From RBC101 sp052387735 (lineage in GTDB: Bacteria > Gemmatimonadota > Gemmatimonadetes > Gemmatimonadales > Gemmatimonadaceae), in NCBI GenBank assembly GCA_052387735.1, contig JBQTIW010000124.1, positions 1-64,000 on the forward strand: a stretch of DNA of 64,000 nt. The letters are read 5' to 3'. Positions within the stretch are counted from its first letter, which is position 1. The number at the start of each line of letters is the position of its first letter. Positions 7,814 through 16,290 of the stretch are shown piece by piece. A program made the translations under genes and the position numbers. The notes beneath the pieces were generated by a model. The model saw only the letters and a list, made by a program, of their open reading frames with translations, was not told where the DNA came from and searched no databases.

Positions 7814-9388
7814 TCACGGGCGCAGCGGCGGCACCGATGCGGGGGCATGCCGATGACGCGTGCCTTGCTCGTACGCGAAGGCCAGTCGGTACAACGTGCC
7901 TTCGGTCCAGGGCCGGCCGAGCAACTGCAGTCCCGCCGGAAGCACTCCGCGAGTGTACCCCATCGGCACTGTGATCGCCGGGAATCCGGTGGCGGGAGAA
8001 AAGACCTGCGAGTTGTCACCGTGCGGCGTGTTGAGATCGCCGATGAGTCGCGGAGGATTGCTCCACGTGGGGTACGCGAGGGCGTCGAGCCGCTGCTCAT
8101 CCATCACCTGACGGACCGCGACGCGCAACGCCACACGATACGTTTCGCGCGCCCTGCATCCGGCGCTTTGTGCCGGCGATTCGGCGATGTCGCGCGCCTG
8201 CTCGAGCCTGCGCTGGACGCTCGGGTGAAAGCGTCCTGAGCGGATGATGTCGTCGACGGTGCGCACCGGCGGACTGGAGCTCGCGACGCCAGCGAAATAG
8301 CGCTCGAGGTCGAACTTGAAGGGCAAACAGCCGCCTCCGGTCTGCAGCCGGCGAATCGAGTCGAGTCGCGGGACGATGACGGTATCGATGACCGTAGCGC
8401 CCAGCTCGCGAAGGTCGCGCAGGGCCCTGACGAAGACGCTGGCGACCTCCGCATCGAGTGTCGGCGTTTCATATGCGACGCGAAGGACGCCGATGCGTGC
8501 GCCGCGCAGTCCGGTGCGCGAGAGCGAATCTGCATAACGAGGTATGGGCCGGCCTCGGCTGGCGGCGGTGACGGGGTCGTCGGGATCTTCACCGACGACG
8601 ACCTGGAAGACCGCGGCATTGTCGGCCACCGTGCGCGTCATGGGTCCCGCGATGTCGGCGGACTCGGAGAGGGGGATCACGCCTCCGCGACTCGTCAGCC
8701 CCATCGTCGATCGCATGCCGACGAGCGCCTGGTGCGCGGAGGGACCGCGAATCGAGTTGCCGGTGTCCGTCCCGAGTCCTACCGCGCCGAAGTTGGCAGC
8801 AACGGCGGCGGCCGTACCGCCGCTCGAACCGGCCGTGACCCGATCGGTCGCATACGGATTGTGCGTGTAGCCCGGGAGCGCCGACCCCACCGTCTCGTAC
8901 GGCGTGAACGCCCACTCGGCCATGTTGGACTTGGCGAGGACCAGCGCCCCCGCGGTGCGCACCTGCTTGACCAGAAAGGCATCGCGTGCCGGCTGCCAGT
9001 CCTTGAGAGACAACGAACCAGCGGTCGTGGCCAGGTCGTAGGTCTCGAAGTTGTCCTTCACGATCACGGGGATGCAGTGCAGCGGGCCAATGAACCCCTC
9101 TCGCGCGTAGCGCCGGTCGAGCGAATCGGCAGTGGCGAGCGCGCGAGGATGGACGACGATGAGCGAGTTGATGCTCGGTCCGTTCTTGTCGTAGGCATCG
9201 ATGCGTCGCAGGTACGCCGAGACCAACTGCCGGCAGGTGAGCGTGCCGGCGCGCATCGCGCCGTGGATGTCGCCGATCGTCGCCTCCTCGAGTACGAACG
9301 GCGGGGCGCTCTGTGCGCCGAGTACGACGGGCGCGATGAACAACAGACGAGCGAGACGAGACGGACGGGCCAGGCGGGCGAGGGTCAT
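7814..9388 (-). CDS. Exported amidase (amidase signature family)
   Basis: A 524-residue amidase with an N-terminal signal peptide ending near VVLGAQ. The Ser-cisSer-Lys triad is visible: Lys in PVIVKDNFE (about residue 110), the flexible loop AGSSGGTAAAVAA, and GTDTGNSIRGPS carrying the cis-Ser and nucleophile. It hydrolyses a C-N amide bond; the substrate cannot be read from sequence, but export and its place downstream of an ABC peptide importer suggest peptides or amino-acid amides. The 25-bp gap to dppC-like upstream argues for one operon. Confidence 0.9.
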   Translation of the reverse strand: MTLARLARPSRLARLLFIAPVVLGAQSAPPFVLEEATIGDIHGAMRAGTLTCRQLVSAYLRRIDAYDKNGPSINSLIVVHPRALATADSLDRRYAREGFIGPLHCIPVIVKDNFETYDLATTAGSLSLKDWQPARDAFLVKQVRTAGALVLAKSNMAEWAFTPYETVGSALPGYTHNPYATDRVTAGSSGGTAAAVAANFGAVGLGTDTGNSIRGPSAHQALVGMRSTMGLTSRGGVIPLSESADIAGPMTRTVADNAAVFQVVVGEDPDDPVTAASRGRPIPRYADSLSRTGLRGARIGVLRVAYETPTLDAEVASVFVRALRDLRELGATVIDTVIVPRLDSIRRLQTGGGCLPFKFDLERYFAGVASSSPPVRTVDDIIRSGRFHPSVQRRLEQARDIAESPAQSAGCRARETYRVALRVAVRQVMDEQRLDALAYPTWSNPPRLIGDLNTPHGDNSQVFSPATGFPAITVPMGYTRGVLPAGLQLLGRPWTEGTLYRLAFAYEQGTRHRHAPASVPPLRP

Positions 9389-9411
9389 GAGGGGCAGTCG
9401 TTATGCGGCGG

Positions 9412-10260
9412 TCAATGCGCGTCGCTGGCCTGCAAGGCGTCACGGAGCGCGTCGCCCAGCAGGTTGACGGAGACCACGGTGAGGAGGATCATGAGGCCGG
9501 GGTAGATCGCGAGCCACGGAAACGAAAACAGGTATGTCTGCGCGCCGCTCAGCATGTTGCCCCACGAGGCGGCTGGGGGCTGCACGCCCAGCCCGAGAAA
9601 CGAGAGCGCCGACTCCATGAGAATGGCCGTCCCCACGCCGAACGTCGAGGCGACGAGAATCGTGGGCACGAGATGCGGAAGCAGATGGCGCGCGACGATG
9701 GGGATGGCATGATTGCCCAATGCGCGGGCGGCCTCGACGTATGGCTGCACGCGCAGCACCTGCAACTCACCCCGTACGACGCGTGCCGCGCCCATCCACG
9801 ACGTGGCGCCGATCGCCACCACAAGCGTGAGCACCGACGGTTCCATGAACGTCATCACCGTGAGCACGACGAACAGTGTGGGGATGGCGAGGGCAGCGTC
9901 GGTGAACCGCATGAGGGCATGGTCGAGCCACCCGCCACGATATCCCGCCGCCGCTCCCATGATCGCGCCCACGCCGATCGAGAGCACCATCGAGAGCAGT
10001 CCGACTGCGAGCGACACGCGCCCTCCGGCGAGGAGTCGACTCAGCACGTCGCGGCCGGATTCGTCAGCGCCTAACGGATGGCCGGCGCCCGGGCCAGTGC
10101 CGGCACTGGCCAGATCCAGCGTGTTGGGACTCACCCGGTAGACGACGGGCCCCAGGAGCGTGATGCCGATGAGCAGCACGAGGATGCCGAGGGCGATGCG
10201 GGCGCGTCGATCACCGCCGATCGCGTCCCACAGTGCCCCGGCCGATGCTGCTGCGCTCAC
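9412..10260 (-). CDS. Peptide ABC transporter permease, DppC/OppC type
   Basis: From GTG 10260 this gives 282 residues. After a short N-terminal tail there is a first membrane helix, the periplasmic stretch LGADESGRDVLSRLLAG characteristic of the DppC branch, and five further helices. The cytoplasmic EAA loop reads VEAARALGNHAIPIVARHLLPH. It forms the membrane channel with the partner permease encoded just upstream, whose TGA overlaps this GTG by four bases (GTGA). That overlap decides the start; the longer in-frame extension upstream is low-complexity. Confidence 0.92.
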   Translation of the reverse strand: MSAAASAGALWDAIGGDRRARIALGILVLLIGITLLGPVVYRVSPNTLDLASAGTGPGAGHPLGADESGRDVLSRLLAGGRVSLAVGLLSMVLSIGVGAIMGAAAGYRGGWLDHALMRFTDAALAIPTLFVVLTVMTFMEPSVLTLVVAIGATSWMGAARVVRGELQVLRVQPYVEAARALGNHAIPIVARHLLPHLVPTILVASTFGVGTAILMESALSFLGLGVQPPAASWGNMLSGAQTYLFSFPWLAIYPGLMILLTVVSVNLLGDALRDALQASDAH

Positions 10261-11204
10261 GATGCGCGCACCCGCGGGTCGATCAGCATCTGTACGACAT
10301 CCACGATCAGGCTCGCCGCGACAACGCCCATCGATACGACGAGGGTCACCGCCATCACCAGCGGGTAGTCCCTGGCCAGCGCGGCCTCGACGCCGAGTCG
10401 TCCCATGCCGGGCCACGAGAAGACTGTCTCGGTGATCGCTGCTCCGCCCACGAGGCGCGGTAACTGCAGTCCGAGCACACTGGTCACGGTCAGGAGTGCG
10501 TTGCGCGCCGCGTGACGCCAGACCACAAGCCGCGGTGGCAGTCCGCGTGCTCGGGCGGCGCGCAGGAATGGCTCGGCGAGCGCCGTGCGCGTGGCCGAAC
10601 GTGTGTAGCGCAGCAGCTCGGCCGTCCCTGCCGCCGCCAGCACGATCGCCGGCATGATGAGATGCCGCACGCGATCAGCCAGCCCGCCGCCACCGCCTTC
10701 CGTGATCACGCCTCCGGCCGGCAGCAGTCGGGAGAGGACGCTGAAGACGAGAATCAGGACGATGCCTAACCAGAACGCGGGAACGGCCATGAGCGTGAAG
10801 CTCCCGGCGGTCGCCACGCGATCGAGACGGCTGCCGGGGCGCGAGGCGCCGAGCACCCCGAGCGGGATCGCAATGAGAACCGATAGTGCGAGGGCCGTCC
10901 CGGCCAGCACCAGCGTGTTGGGGATTCGAGCGGCGATGGTCGAGGCGTTGGAGGTCTGGTAGAGGAAGGAGTTGCCGAGATCCCCCCGCACCGAGCGCGC
11001 CAGCCATCGGCCGTATTGCACCGACACCGGTTGATCGAGTCCCAGCCGCTGCTCGATCACCGCGCGCTCTGCAGTTGTCAGTTTGGGGTCGGCCAGCAAC
11101 GAGGGTCCGCCCGGGGCCGCGTGCATGATGGCGAAGGTCGCGACGCTGACCACGAGCAGCACCAGGAGCCCGTGCCCCAGTCGTCGCAGGACGAACGCGG
11201 TCAC
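10257..11204 (-). CDS. Peptide ABC transporter permease, DppB/OppB type
   Basis: A 315-residue inner-membrane permease. It opens FVLRRLGHGLLVLLVVSVATF, the usual DppB first helix, with the conserved APGGP motif after it, six helices in all, and the EAA loop LRAARARGLPPRLVVWRHAARNALL. It pairs with the DppC-type protein encoded next. Neither ATPase (DppD/DppF) is in the operon, so the importer must borrow ATPases from elsewhere in the genome. Confidence 0.92.
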   Translation of the reverse strand: MTAFVLRRLGHGLLVLLVVSVATFAIMHAAPGGPSLLADPKLTTAERAVIEQRLGLDQPVSVQYGRWLARSVRGDLGNSFLYQTSNASTIAARIPNTLVLAGTALALSVLIAIPLGVLGASRPGSRLDRVATAGSFTLMAVPAFWLGIVLILVFSVLSRLLPAGGVITEGGGGGLADRVRHLIMPAIVLAAAGTAELLRYTRSATRTALAEPFLRAARARGLPPRLVVWRHAARNALLTVTSVLGLQLPRLVGGAAITETVFSWPGMGRLGVEAALARDYPLVMAVTLVVSMGVVAASLIVDVVQMLIDPRVRAS

Positions 11205-11213
11205 GACCTTCCG

Positions 11214-12776
11214 TCAGTGCAGGCGAAAGCGCTCGCTGTGCCGCAGCGCGTCCCGGATCCCGAGTGCCGGGACGCCCTGCAATCGCGACGACACGGCCTG
11301 GATCTCGCGCGGGTAGAACAGCACCAGGACCGGCGGATCGTCGCGCTCGAGACGCTGGAACGCATAGTAGATCTCCCGCCGTCGGCCGGGATCGATCGTC
11401 GTGCGGCCTAACGCGAGGAGCGAGTCGGCCGTCCGGTTGCTCCAGCGCACGTGATTGTTGTCCTGGCCCGTTGAATAGAACGCGAACTGGTCGGGATCCG
11501 GGGGTGTCGTCCACCAGATCAGGTTCGCCTCGTAGTTCCCGGGGAGAACGCGATCGCGGACCATCGCTGCAAACTCCATGGTGCGAAGCGTAACGTCGAT
11601 CCCGACCGCGTGCAGGTCCTGCTGCACGGCGAGTGCGGACTGTTCACGCGTGGGATTGCCCATGTCCACCAGCAGCTCGAAGGCAAACTGTGCCCCGCGC
11701 GCGTTGCGCAGGGTGCCGTCTTCCCCGGGCGTCCATCCCGCGCGCGTGAGGAGCGCCCGCGCCGAGTCGGGCGAGTAGGGGAGGGGCGTGAGCGTCGAAT
11801 CGAAGTAGTCGCGCAACACCACGGGAATCGTCCCGCGCGGTACGTCGGCAAAGCCCTTGAGCACTCCCGACACGATGGCCTCACGGTTGACCGCATGAAC
11901 CAGCGCGCGCCTGACGAGGGCACTGGCGAACAACGGAGACGTGGTATTGAATCCCACATACGAGTGCTGCACCACCGGAACGTGCGTGACCATCACGCCT
12001 TTCGCGTCCTTGACGCTCCCGAGATTCGCGGGCTCGATCGTGATGAAATCCAGCTCGCCGGCGCGCAGCTGTGCGACCTGGGCGTTGATGTCGGGAACGA
12101 TCTTGAAGACCACGCGCTCGATCGCTGGCATCGAACCGTAGTATGAGGAATTCCGGACGAGGGTGACGTTGGCCCCCGGCTGTACACGCTCGACCTTGAA
12201 TGGTCCGGTCCCCACCGGTGCGACGCGGTTGAATGTCGTCGCGTCAGTGAGCCTGATGCCTCGGAGCACGTGCTCTGGGAGAATCCCCGCGTTGTAGCCG
12301 AGCAGGGTGAGCAGCGGGGCGAACGGCGTCTTGAGACGGAAGCGAACCGTCAGCGAGTCGACCACGTCGACGCCATCGATCGCCGCGAAGTCCGAGCGAA
12401 GCCGCGAGCCAGACGAGAGGTCGAGGATCTGATCGAACGTGAACTTGACGTCGCTCGCGGTGAAGGGTACGCCGTCGTGCCACCTGACGCCCGGTCGCAG
12501 CTGAAAGGTCCACGCACGGCCGTCGTCCGACGACGACCATGACGCGGCCAGGTCGGGAGAGGGACGCAGCTGTTCGTCGGGCCGAACGAGTCCCGGGAAG
12601 ATGACTTTGTTCACCATCACCGAACCGATGTCGGGCGCGATGACCGGGTTGAGGATGGGGTCATTGATCAGCGGGATGCGCAGGGTACCGCCTCCCGCGC
12701 CGGCCGTTTCGCCACCACTGCCGCAGCCGGCGAGAAGCGTGAACGCGACGAGCCTGGAGAGCCTGACCCGCGTCAC
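11214..12776 (-). CDS. Peptide/solute-binding lipoprotein, SBP family 5
   Basis: A 520-residue binding lipoprotein (LLAGC lipobox, Cys18) anchored outside the inner membrane, delivering oligopeptides to the permeases encoded 10 bp downstream. Family hallmarks: LAASWSSSDDGRAWTFQLRP, GVRWHDGVPFTASDVKFTF, PVGTGPFKVE, VRRALVHAVNREAIV and FYSTGQDNN. The GTG start lies six bases after the M28 peptidase stop, so peptidase, binding protein and permeases appear to be one transcript. Confidence 0.92.
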   Translation of the reverse strand: MTRVRLSRLVAFTLLAGCGSGGETAGAGGGTLRIPLINDPILNPVIAPDIGSVMVNKVIFPGLVRPDEQLRPSPDLAASWSSSDDGRAWTFQLRPGVRWHDGVPFTASDVKFTFDQILDLSSGSRLRSDFAAIDGVDVVDSLTVRFRLKTPFAPLLTLLGYNAGILPEHVLRGIRLTDATTFNRVAPVGTGPFKVERVQPGANVTLVRNSSYYGSMPAIERVVFKIVPDINAQVAQLRAGELDFITIEPANLGSVKDAKGVMVTHVPVVQHSYVGFNTTSPLFASALVRRALVHAVNREAIVSGVLKGFADVPRGTIPVVLRDYFDSTLTPLPYSPDSARALLTRAGWTPGEDGTLRNARGAQFAFELLVDMGNPTREQSALAVQQDLHAVGIDVTLRTMEFAAMVRDRVLPGNYEANLIWWTTPPDPDQFAFYSTGQDNNHVRWSNRTADSLLALGRTTIDPGRRREIYYAFQRLERDDPPVLVLFYPREIQAVSSRLQGVPALGIRDALRHSERFRLH

Positions 12777-12782
12777 CCGCGA

Positions 12783-14564
12783 CTACTCCATCGCCTGTGA
12801 AACGACACGCCGAGCGTCGCGCAGCGCGGCGACGAGCCGGTTCTGGCCCCGCGTGAGGTGCGTGACCAGGAAGCCCAGCTCCTCCCGTGGCATCGTGGCG
12901 GCATTCAGCGCCGCGGCCAGGTCCGGCAGCGCCGGTGTAGTCTCGGCGGGATCGTGGAAAAACTCCGGGCCGCGAGTATAGTTGACCGGAACGAGCAATC
13001 GGGCCAGCCGTCGCAGCGCCTGATTCGTGTGACGCGTCCGGGGATCGCGGATCGGCAGCCCGGCCACCTTGCGCGCGTGCAGCGCGAACTGTTCCAGCGT
13101 CTCGTCGAGCGCGGCGATCGCGGCGCGAGCCGCCGAGAACGTGAAGAGTCCGGCGACGCACTCCTCGTACATGGTGAGCGTTGCGCGAAACGTCGCCAGC
13201 GTCCGGCGGAAGTCGAAGGGCGCCACCGTTTCGTTGGCTACACCCATCACGGCCGCGAGGTAGATCCTGATGTCGGTGAAGAGGATGTCGCGGTCGGCGA
13301 TGTGCATGAGATCCTCCTCGGTGTGCCATTCGATGTTGGCCCCGCATCCACCCACGGCGTAGTACCCCAACCGTTCGCGCAACTCGTGGGGCATCGTCGA
13401 GAGCAGCATGAAGAACGACGAGATCCCGATGTTGTTGAACGAGTAGTCGCCAGCCTGGTGTGGACGCTCGCCCTTGAGCTCCTTGCCGGCAATGGCCTCG
13501 ATCACGCGCGCACACCAGGCCTCCGTCTCGTCCATCAGCGAGACGTCGATGTATTCGGTGGCCCAACGGCAGCCGGGCGAGTCACAATTGACCTGTGCGA
13601 TGCAGTGTTCGTACAGGTCGATCGCGAAGTGGTCGGCGAACCAGGTGCTTCCGGCGTAGCGCCCGGTGGAATGGCCGGGCCACCACGCGATCCGCACCGA
13701 ACGCTTGAGCTTGTCGCGATTCTTCCAGAGGACGCGGGCAATCTCCAGCATGGTGGCATCGCCGACCGCGTTGTCGCCAATGCCGAAATCCCACGAATCG
13801 TAGTGCCCGTGCAGGAGGACAAACGTCTCGGGTTCGTCGGTGCCTGGGATCGTGACCACGGGAACGGGCGACTCGAACCATCCTTCCGTCACGGCCGCAC
13901 GCAGCGTGACGTCGCCCCCGGCCTTCGCCTGCTCGATGAGGAGGCGGCCGTCCGGATTGTTCACCGCGACGACCGCCATTTTCGGCTTCCGCGGGAGATC
14001 GCGAAGATCGGGCGTTCCCCACACGGTGGTGCAGATCCCCCAGTGCGCGTTTTTGCCGGGATTGACCGCGATCATGCCGATGGCCCCGCGCTGCTCGAAG
14101 TACGACACCTTGCCCGGCATGCCAAACCCTTCGCTGACCACGATCCTGCCGCGCAGGTCCATGGGAATCTCGTTCACGAACCCCCTGGTGAACATCTCGT
14201 CGGCGTTGCGTGCATAACGAGCAGGCACGTAGACGAGCGGCGCGGTGACGCCATCGGGATGGGCCGCGCTCATGGCCATCGGTTTGGCGCGAAGCGTTAG
14301 GCCATTCGCGCTGACCGACGCCTGGCCGGGAATGCTCAGGAACAGCGTCGGCCGGTGGACGTCGACCGGGACACCGTGGGCCTGGAGTCTGGCGACGATC
14401 TCCTCGGCGGCGGTGGCGACGTCGGTGGGGTGCTCGCGCTTGAGGGTCGTGAAGCGTTCGATCAGCGACCAGGGTGCGTCGAGCGAGACGTCGGCAAGGG
14501 TGGCGGTGATGTCCGGCGGGAGCGTCACGGCTGGTGCGGGGGAAGGGTGGAGCGGCCTCGTCAT
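12783..14564 (-). CDS. M28-family peptidase-like protein with PA-type insert
   Basis: A 593-residue protein. Residues about 60-230 resemble the protease-associated insert of glutamate-carboxypeptidase-like M28 enzymes. The catalytic half starts at LLHGHYDSWDFGIGDNAVGDAT, which supplies a zinc His and the bridging Asp. Where most M28 enzymes have the catalytic Glu-Glu pair, this one reads WWPGHSTGRYAGSTWFAD; other ligands are plausible in VNCDSPG and in the C-terminal NIEWHTEED. Such GHS-GRYAGS forms exist as a subfamily, so activity is uncertain. No signal peptide is visible. It heads the peptide-use operon and is divergent from the amidohydrolase at 14650. Confidence 0.85.
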   Translation of the reverse strand: MTRPLHPSPAPAVTLPPDITATLADVSLDAPWSLIERFTTLKREHPTDVATAAEEIVARLQAHGVPVDVHRPTLFLSIPGQASVSANGLTLRAKPMAMSAAHPDGVTAPLVYVPARYARNADEMFTRGFVNEIPMDLRGRIVVSEGFGMPGKVSYFEQRGAIGMIAVNPGKNAHWGICTTVWGTPDLRDLPRKPKMAVVAVNNPDGRLLIEQAKAGGDVTLRAAVTEGWFESPVPVVTIPGTDEPETFVLLHGHYDSWDFGIGDNAVGDATMLEIARVLWKNRDKLKRSVRIAWWPGHSTGRYAGSTWFADHFAIDLYEHCIAQVNCDSPGCRWATEYIDVSLMDETEAWCARVIEAIAGKELKGERPHQAGDYSFNNIGISSFFMLLSTMPHELRERLGYYAVGGCGANIEWHTEEDLMHIADRDILFTDIRIYLAAVMGVANETVAPFDFRRTLATFRATLTMYEECVAGLFTFSAARAAIAALDETLEQFALHARKVAGLPIRDPRTRHTNQALRRLARLLVPVNYTRGPEFFHDPAETTPALPDLAAALNAATMPREELGFLVTHLTRGQNRLVAALRDARRVVSQAME

Positions 14565-14649
14565 TTGCGGTCGCAGCGCGGACGCTGTCAAGTAGCCCTG
14601 TCCGCCGCGCACCCGTGCGCCCATCTTCGCCGCTCTCCGCCACCCCGAC

Positions 14650-16167
14650 ATGCGCGCGCATTCCACCTTCGTCACTCTCTGTGTTCTCCTGGGGCTTGGT
14701 CCCAGCGTCCCTGGGTCCGTGCATCCGTCCGTTCCATCGGCCGCCCCACAACGTGCCGATTCCGTGATCGCGATCGTGGGCGCCACGCTGATTGACGGAA
14801 ATGGGGGGCCGCCCTTAGCCGATGCCATCGTTGTGATACGCGGTCGGCGCATCGCGGCCACGGGCCAGCGGGCCAGTGTCCCAGTGCCCCGCGGCGCGCG
14901 TGTGATCCAGGCAGTGGGGAAGTACGTCACCCCGGGGTTCGTTGACGCCAACGTGCACGTCTCGATCTACAGCGGCCTCGAGAACTTCGCGCGGTACGAG
15001 GATCGTTTCACCGACGTGGTCCTCGAGGCGGCCCAACTGCATCTGAAAGTTGGGGTGACCACGATTCGCGATTCGTATGGCATGATCGCGCCGCTCAAGG
15101 CCGCGCGCGACATGATCACCCGTGGCGATGTACCCGGGCCCCGCCTGCTGTTCGCCGGGAACATCGTGGGCTGGGGAGGACCCTGGTCCTTCTCGTTCAC
15201 CGGCCGCCCGCCGGAGAATCTGGGCCTGCTGCAGGAGCAGATGAACGACGCGATCACCCGGGGTGGGGGCGAGGAACTGGTGAACATGGAGCCCGACTCG
15301 CTCCGTGCGGCGATCAATCGGTACCTCGATACGGGTGTCGACTTCCTCAAGTTTGGCGGCACGTCGCACTTCGGCTTTCCCGTGTTCATCGGGTTCTCGG
15401 AACGCGCGCAACAGGTGATCGTGGAGGCGGTTCACCGTCGCGGACTCGTGGCCGAAACGCATTCGACGACGCCCGAGGGCCTGCGCATCTCGCTGCTCGC
15501 GGGCGTGGATCTGGTGCAGCATCCCGAAGTCCTCGACGTGCCGATGTCGGATGAGCTCGTGAAGCTGTTTGTCGAACGGAACGTCGTGTGCGGTATGCTG
15601 TCGAACACGATGACGGGGAAGCCGTGGTTGGACTATTCACGCCGCCGCGCACGCGAGGACTCCGCACGCATCGCGCGCGCGGACAGCGCGCGGGCGCAAG
15701 GCATCCATGCGCGCCGGCGCACCGACGCAGAACAGCGGCGCGACCGCGGAGACCAGGGCATGGCGATCCGCCGCGCCAACGCGCAGAAGCTCATTCGCGC
15801 CGGTTGCATCACCGCGCCGGCTACCGACAACTACCTTGGCCTGGCTCCAGAATTCCGTCGCGATCCCAAACCGGAGTGGCAGGAGCCGGGGCTGGGGACG
15901 CTGGCCGCGATCGAAGGTTTCGTTGAGCTGGGGATGACCCCACTGCAGGCGCTGACCGCCGGCACGAAGAATGGCGCGATCGCCAGCAAGGCGCTTGACC
16001 AGTATGGGACCGTCGAACCAGGGAAGTCGGCGGACATCCTGGTACTGAACGCGGATCCGACGGCCGACATCCGGAACATCCGCAAGCTCGAACTGGTGAT
16101 GAAGGAGGGCGTGGTCATCGATCACCACGCGCTCCCGACCAGGCCGGTCTGGACGAAACGCCGTTAG
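14650..16167 (+). CDS. Exported metal-dependent amidohydrolase
   Basis: A 505-residue protein of the amidohydrolase superfamily, with signal peptide (FVTLCVLLGLGPSVPG). The barrel begins IVGATLIDGNGGPPLADAIV and ends GTVEPGKSADILVLNADPT. The usual HxH metal motif after PGFVDAN reads NVHVS: the first His position is changed. Later ligands AETHSTTPEGL and VQHPEVL are present, as is the TDN position in ITAPATDNYLG. A basic, charged insert lies about 335-370. Substrate unknown; prolidase-like or imidazolonepropionase-like relatives are common in exported form. The TAG stop lies inside a CGTTAGGC word. Confidence 0.87.
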   Translation: MRAHSTFVTLCVLLGLGPSVPGSVHPSVPSAAPQRADSVIAIVGATLIDGNGGPPLADAIVVIRGRRIAATGQRASVPVPRGARVIQAVGKYVTPGFVDANVHVSIYSGLENFARYEDRFTDVVLEAAQLHLKVGVTTIRDSYGMIAPLKAARDMITRGDVPGPRLLFAGNIVGWGGPWSFSFTGRPPENLGLLQEQMNDAITRGGGEELVNMEPDSLRAAINRYLDTGVDFLKFGGTSHFGFPVFIGFSERAQQVIVEAVHRRGLVAETHSTTPEGLRISLLAGVDLVQHPEVLDVPMSDELVKLFVERNVVCGMLSNTMTGKPWLDYSRRRAREDSARIARADSARAQGIHARRRTDAEQRRDRGDQGMAIRRANAQKLIRAGCITAPATDNYLGLAPEFRRDPKPEWQEPGLGTLAAIEGFVELGMTPLQALTAGTKNGAIASKALDQYGTVEPGKSADILVLNADPTADIRNIRKLELVMKEGVVIDHHALPTRPVWTKRR

Positions 16168-16240
16168 GCGGGACGATACTTCTCGGCGAGCGTATTTCCC
16201 GTCGTAGACGCGGCCGTTCTTCACCACGGAGCGAATGTGT
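16164..16240 (-). pseudogene. Possible C-terminal remnant of another amidohydrolase
   Basis: The minus strand reads IRSVVKNGRVYDGKYA and, after a one-base shift, AEKYRPA followed by TAA. A motif of this kind (V-KNGRVYDG) is the usual last strand of amidohydrolase genes. The piece is about 75 bp, has no body, and overlaps the end of the plus-strand amidohydrolase. It may be the leftover tail of a deleted neighbour. Confidence 0.3.
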
Positions 16241-16244
16241 GGTC

Positions 16245-16290
16245 ATGCCATTCTCCATTCGCTATTCCCAATCCCTACCCCTCCGGACCT
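16245..16290 (-). repeat. G-rich arm following the asparaginase stop
   Basis: On the minus strand the asparaginase ends GPEG, then TAG, within GGGGTAGGGATTGGGAATAG CGAATGGAG. This is a loose array of GGGATTS-like units starting at the stop codon itself, as seen at many other gene ends here. Confidence 0.5.

Noticed and set aside
12858..14300. 480-codon open frame opposite the M28 gene
   Set aside because: GC-rich antisense shadow; its protein is His/Arg/Asp-rich with no domain, while the opposite strand is a clear peptidase.
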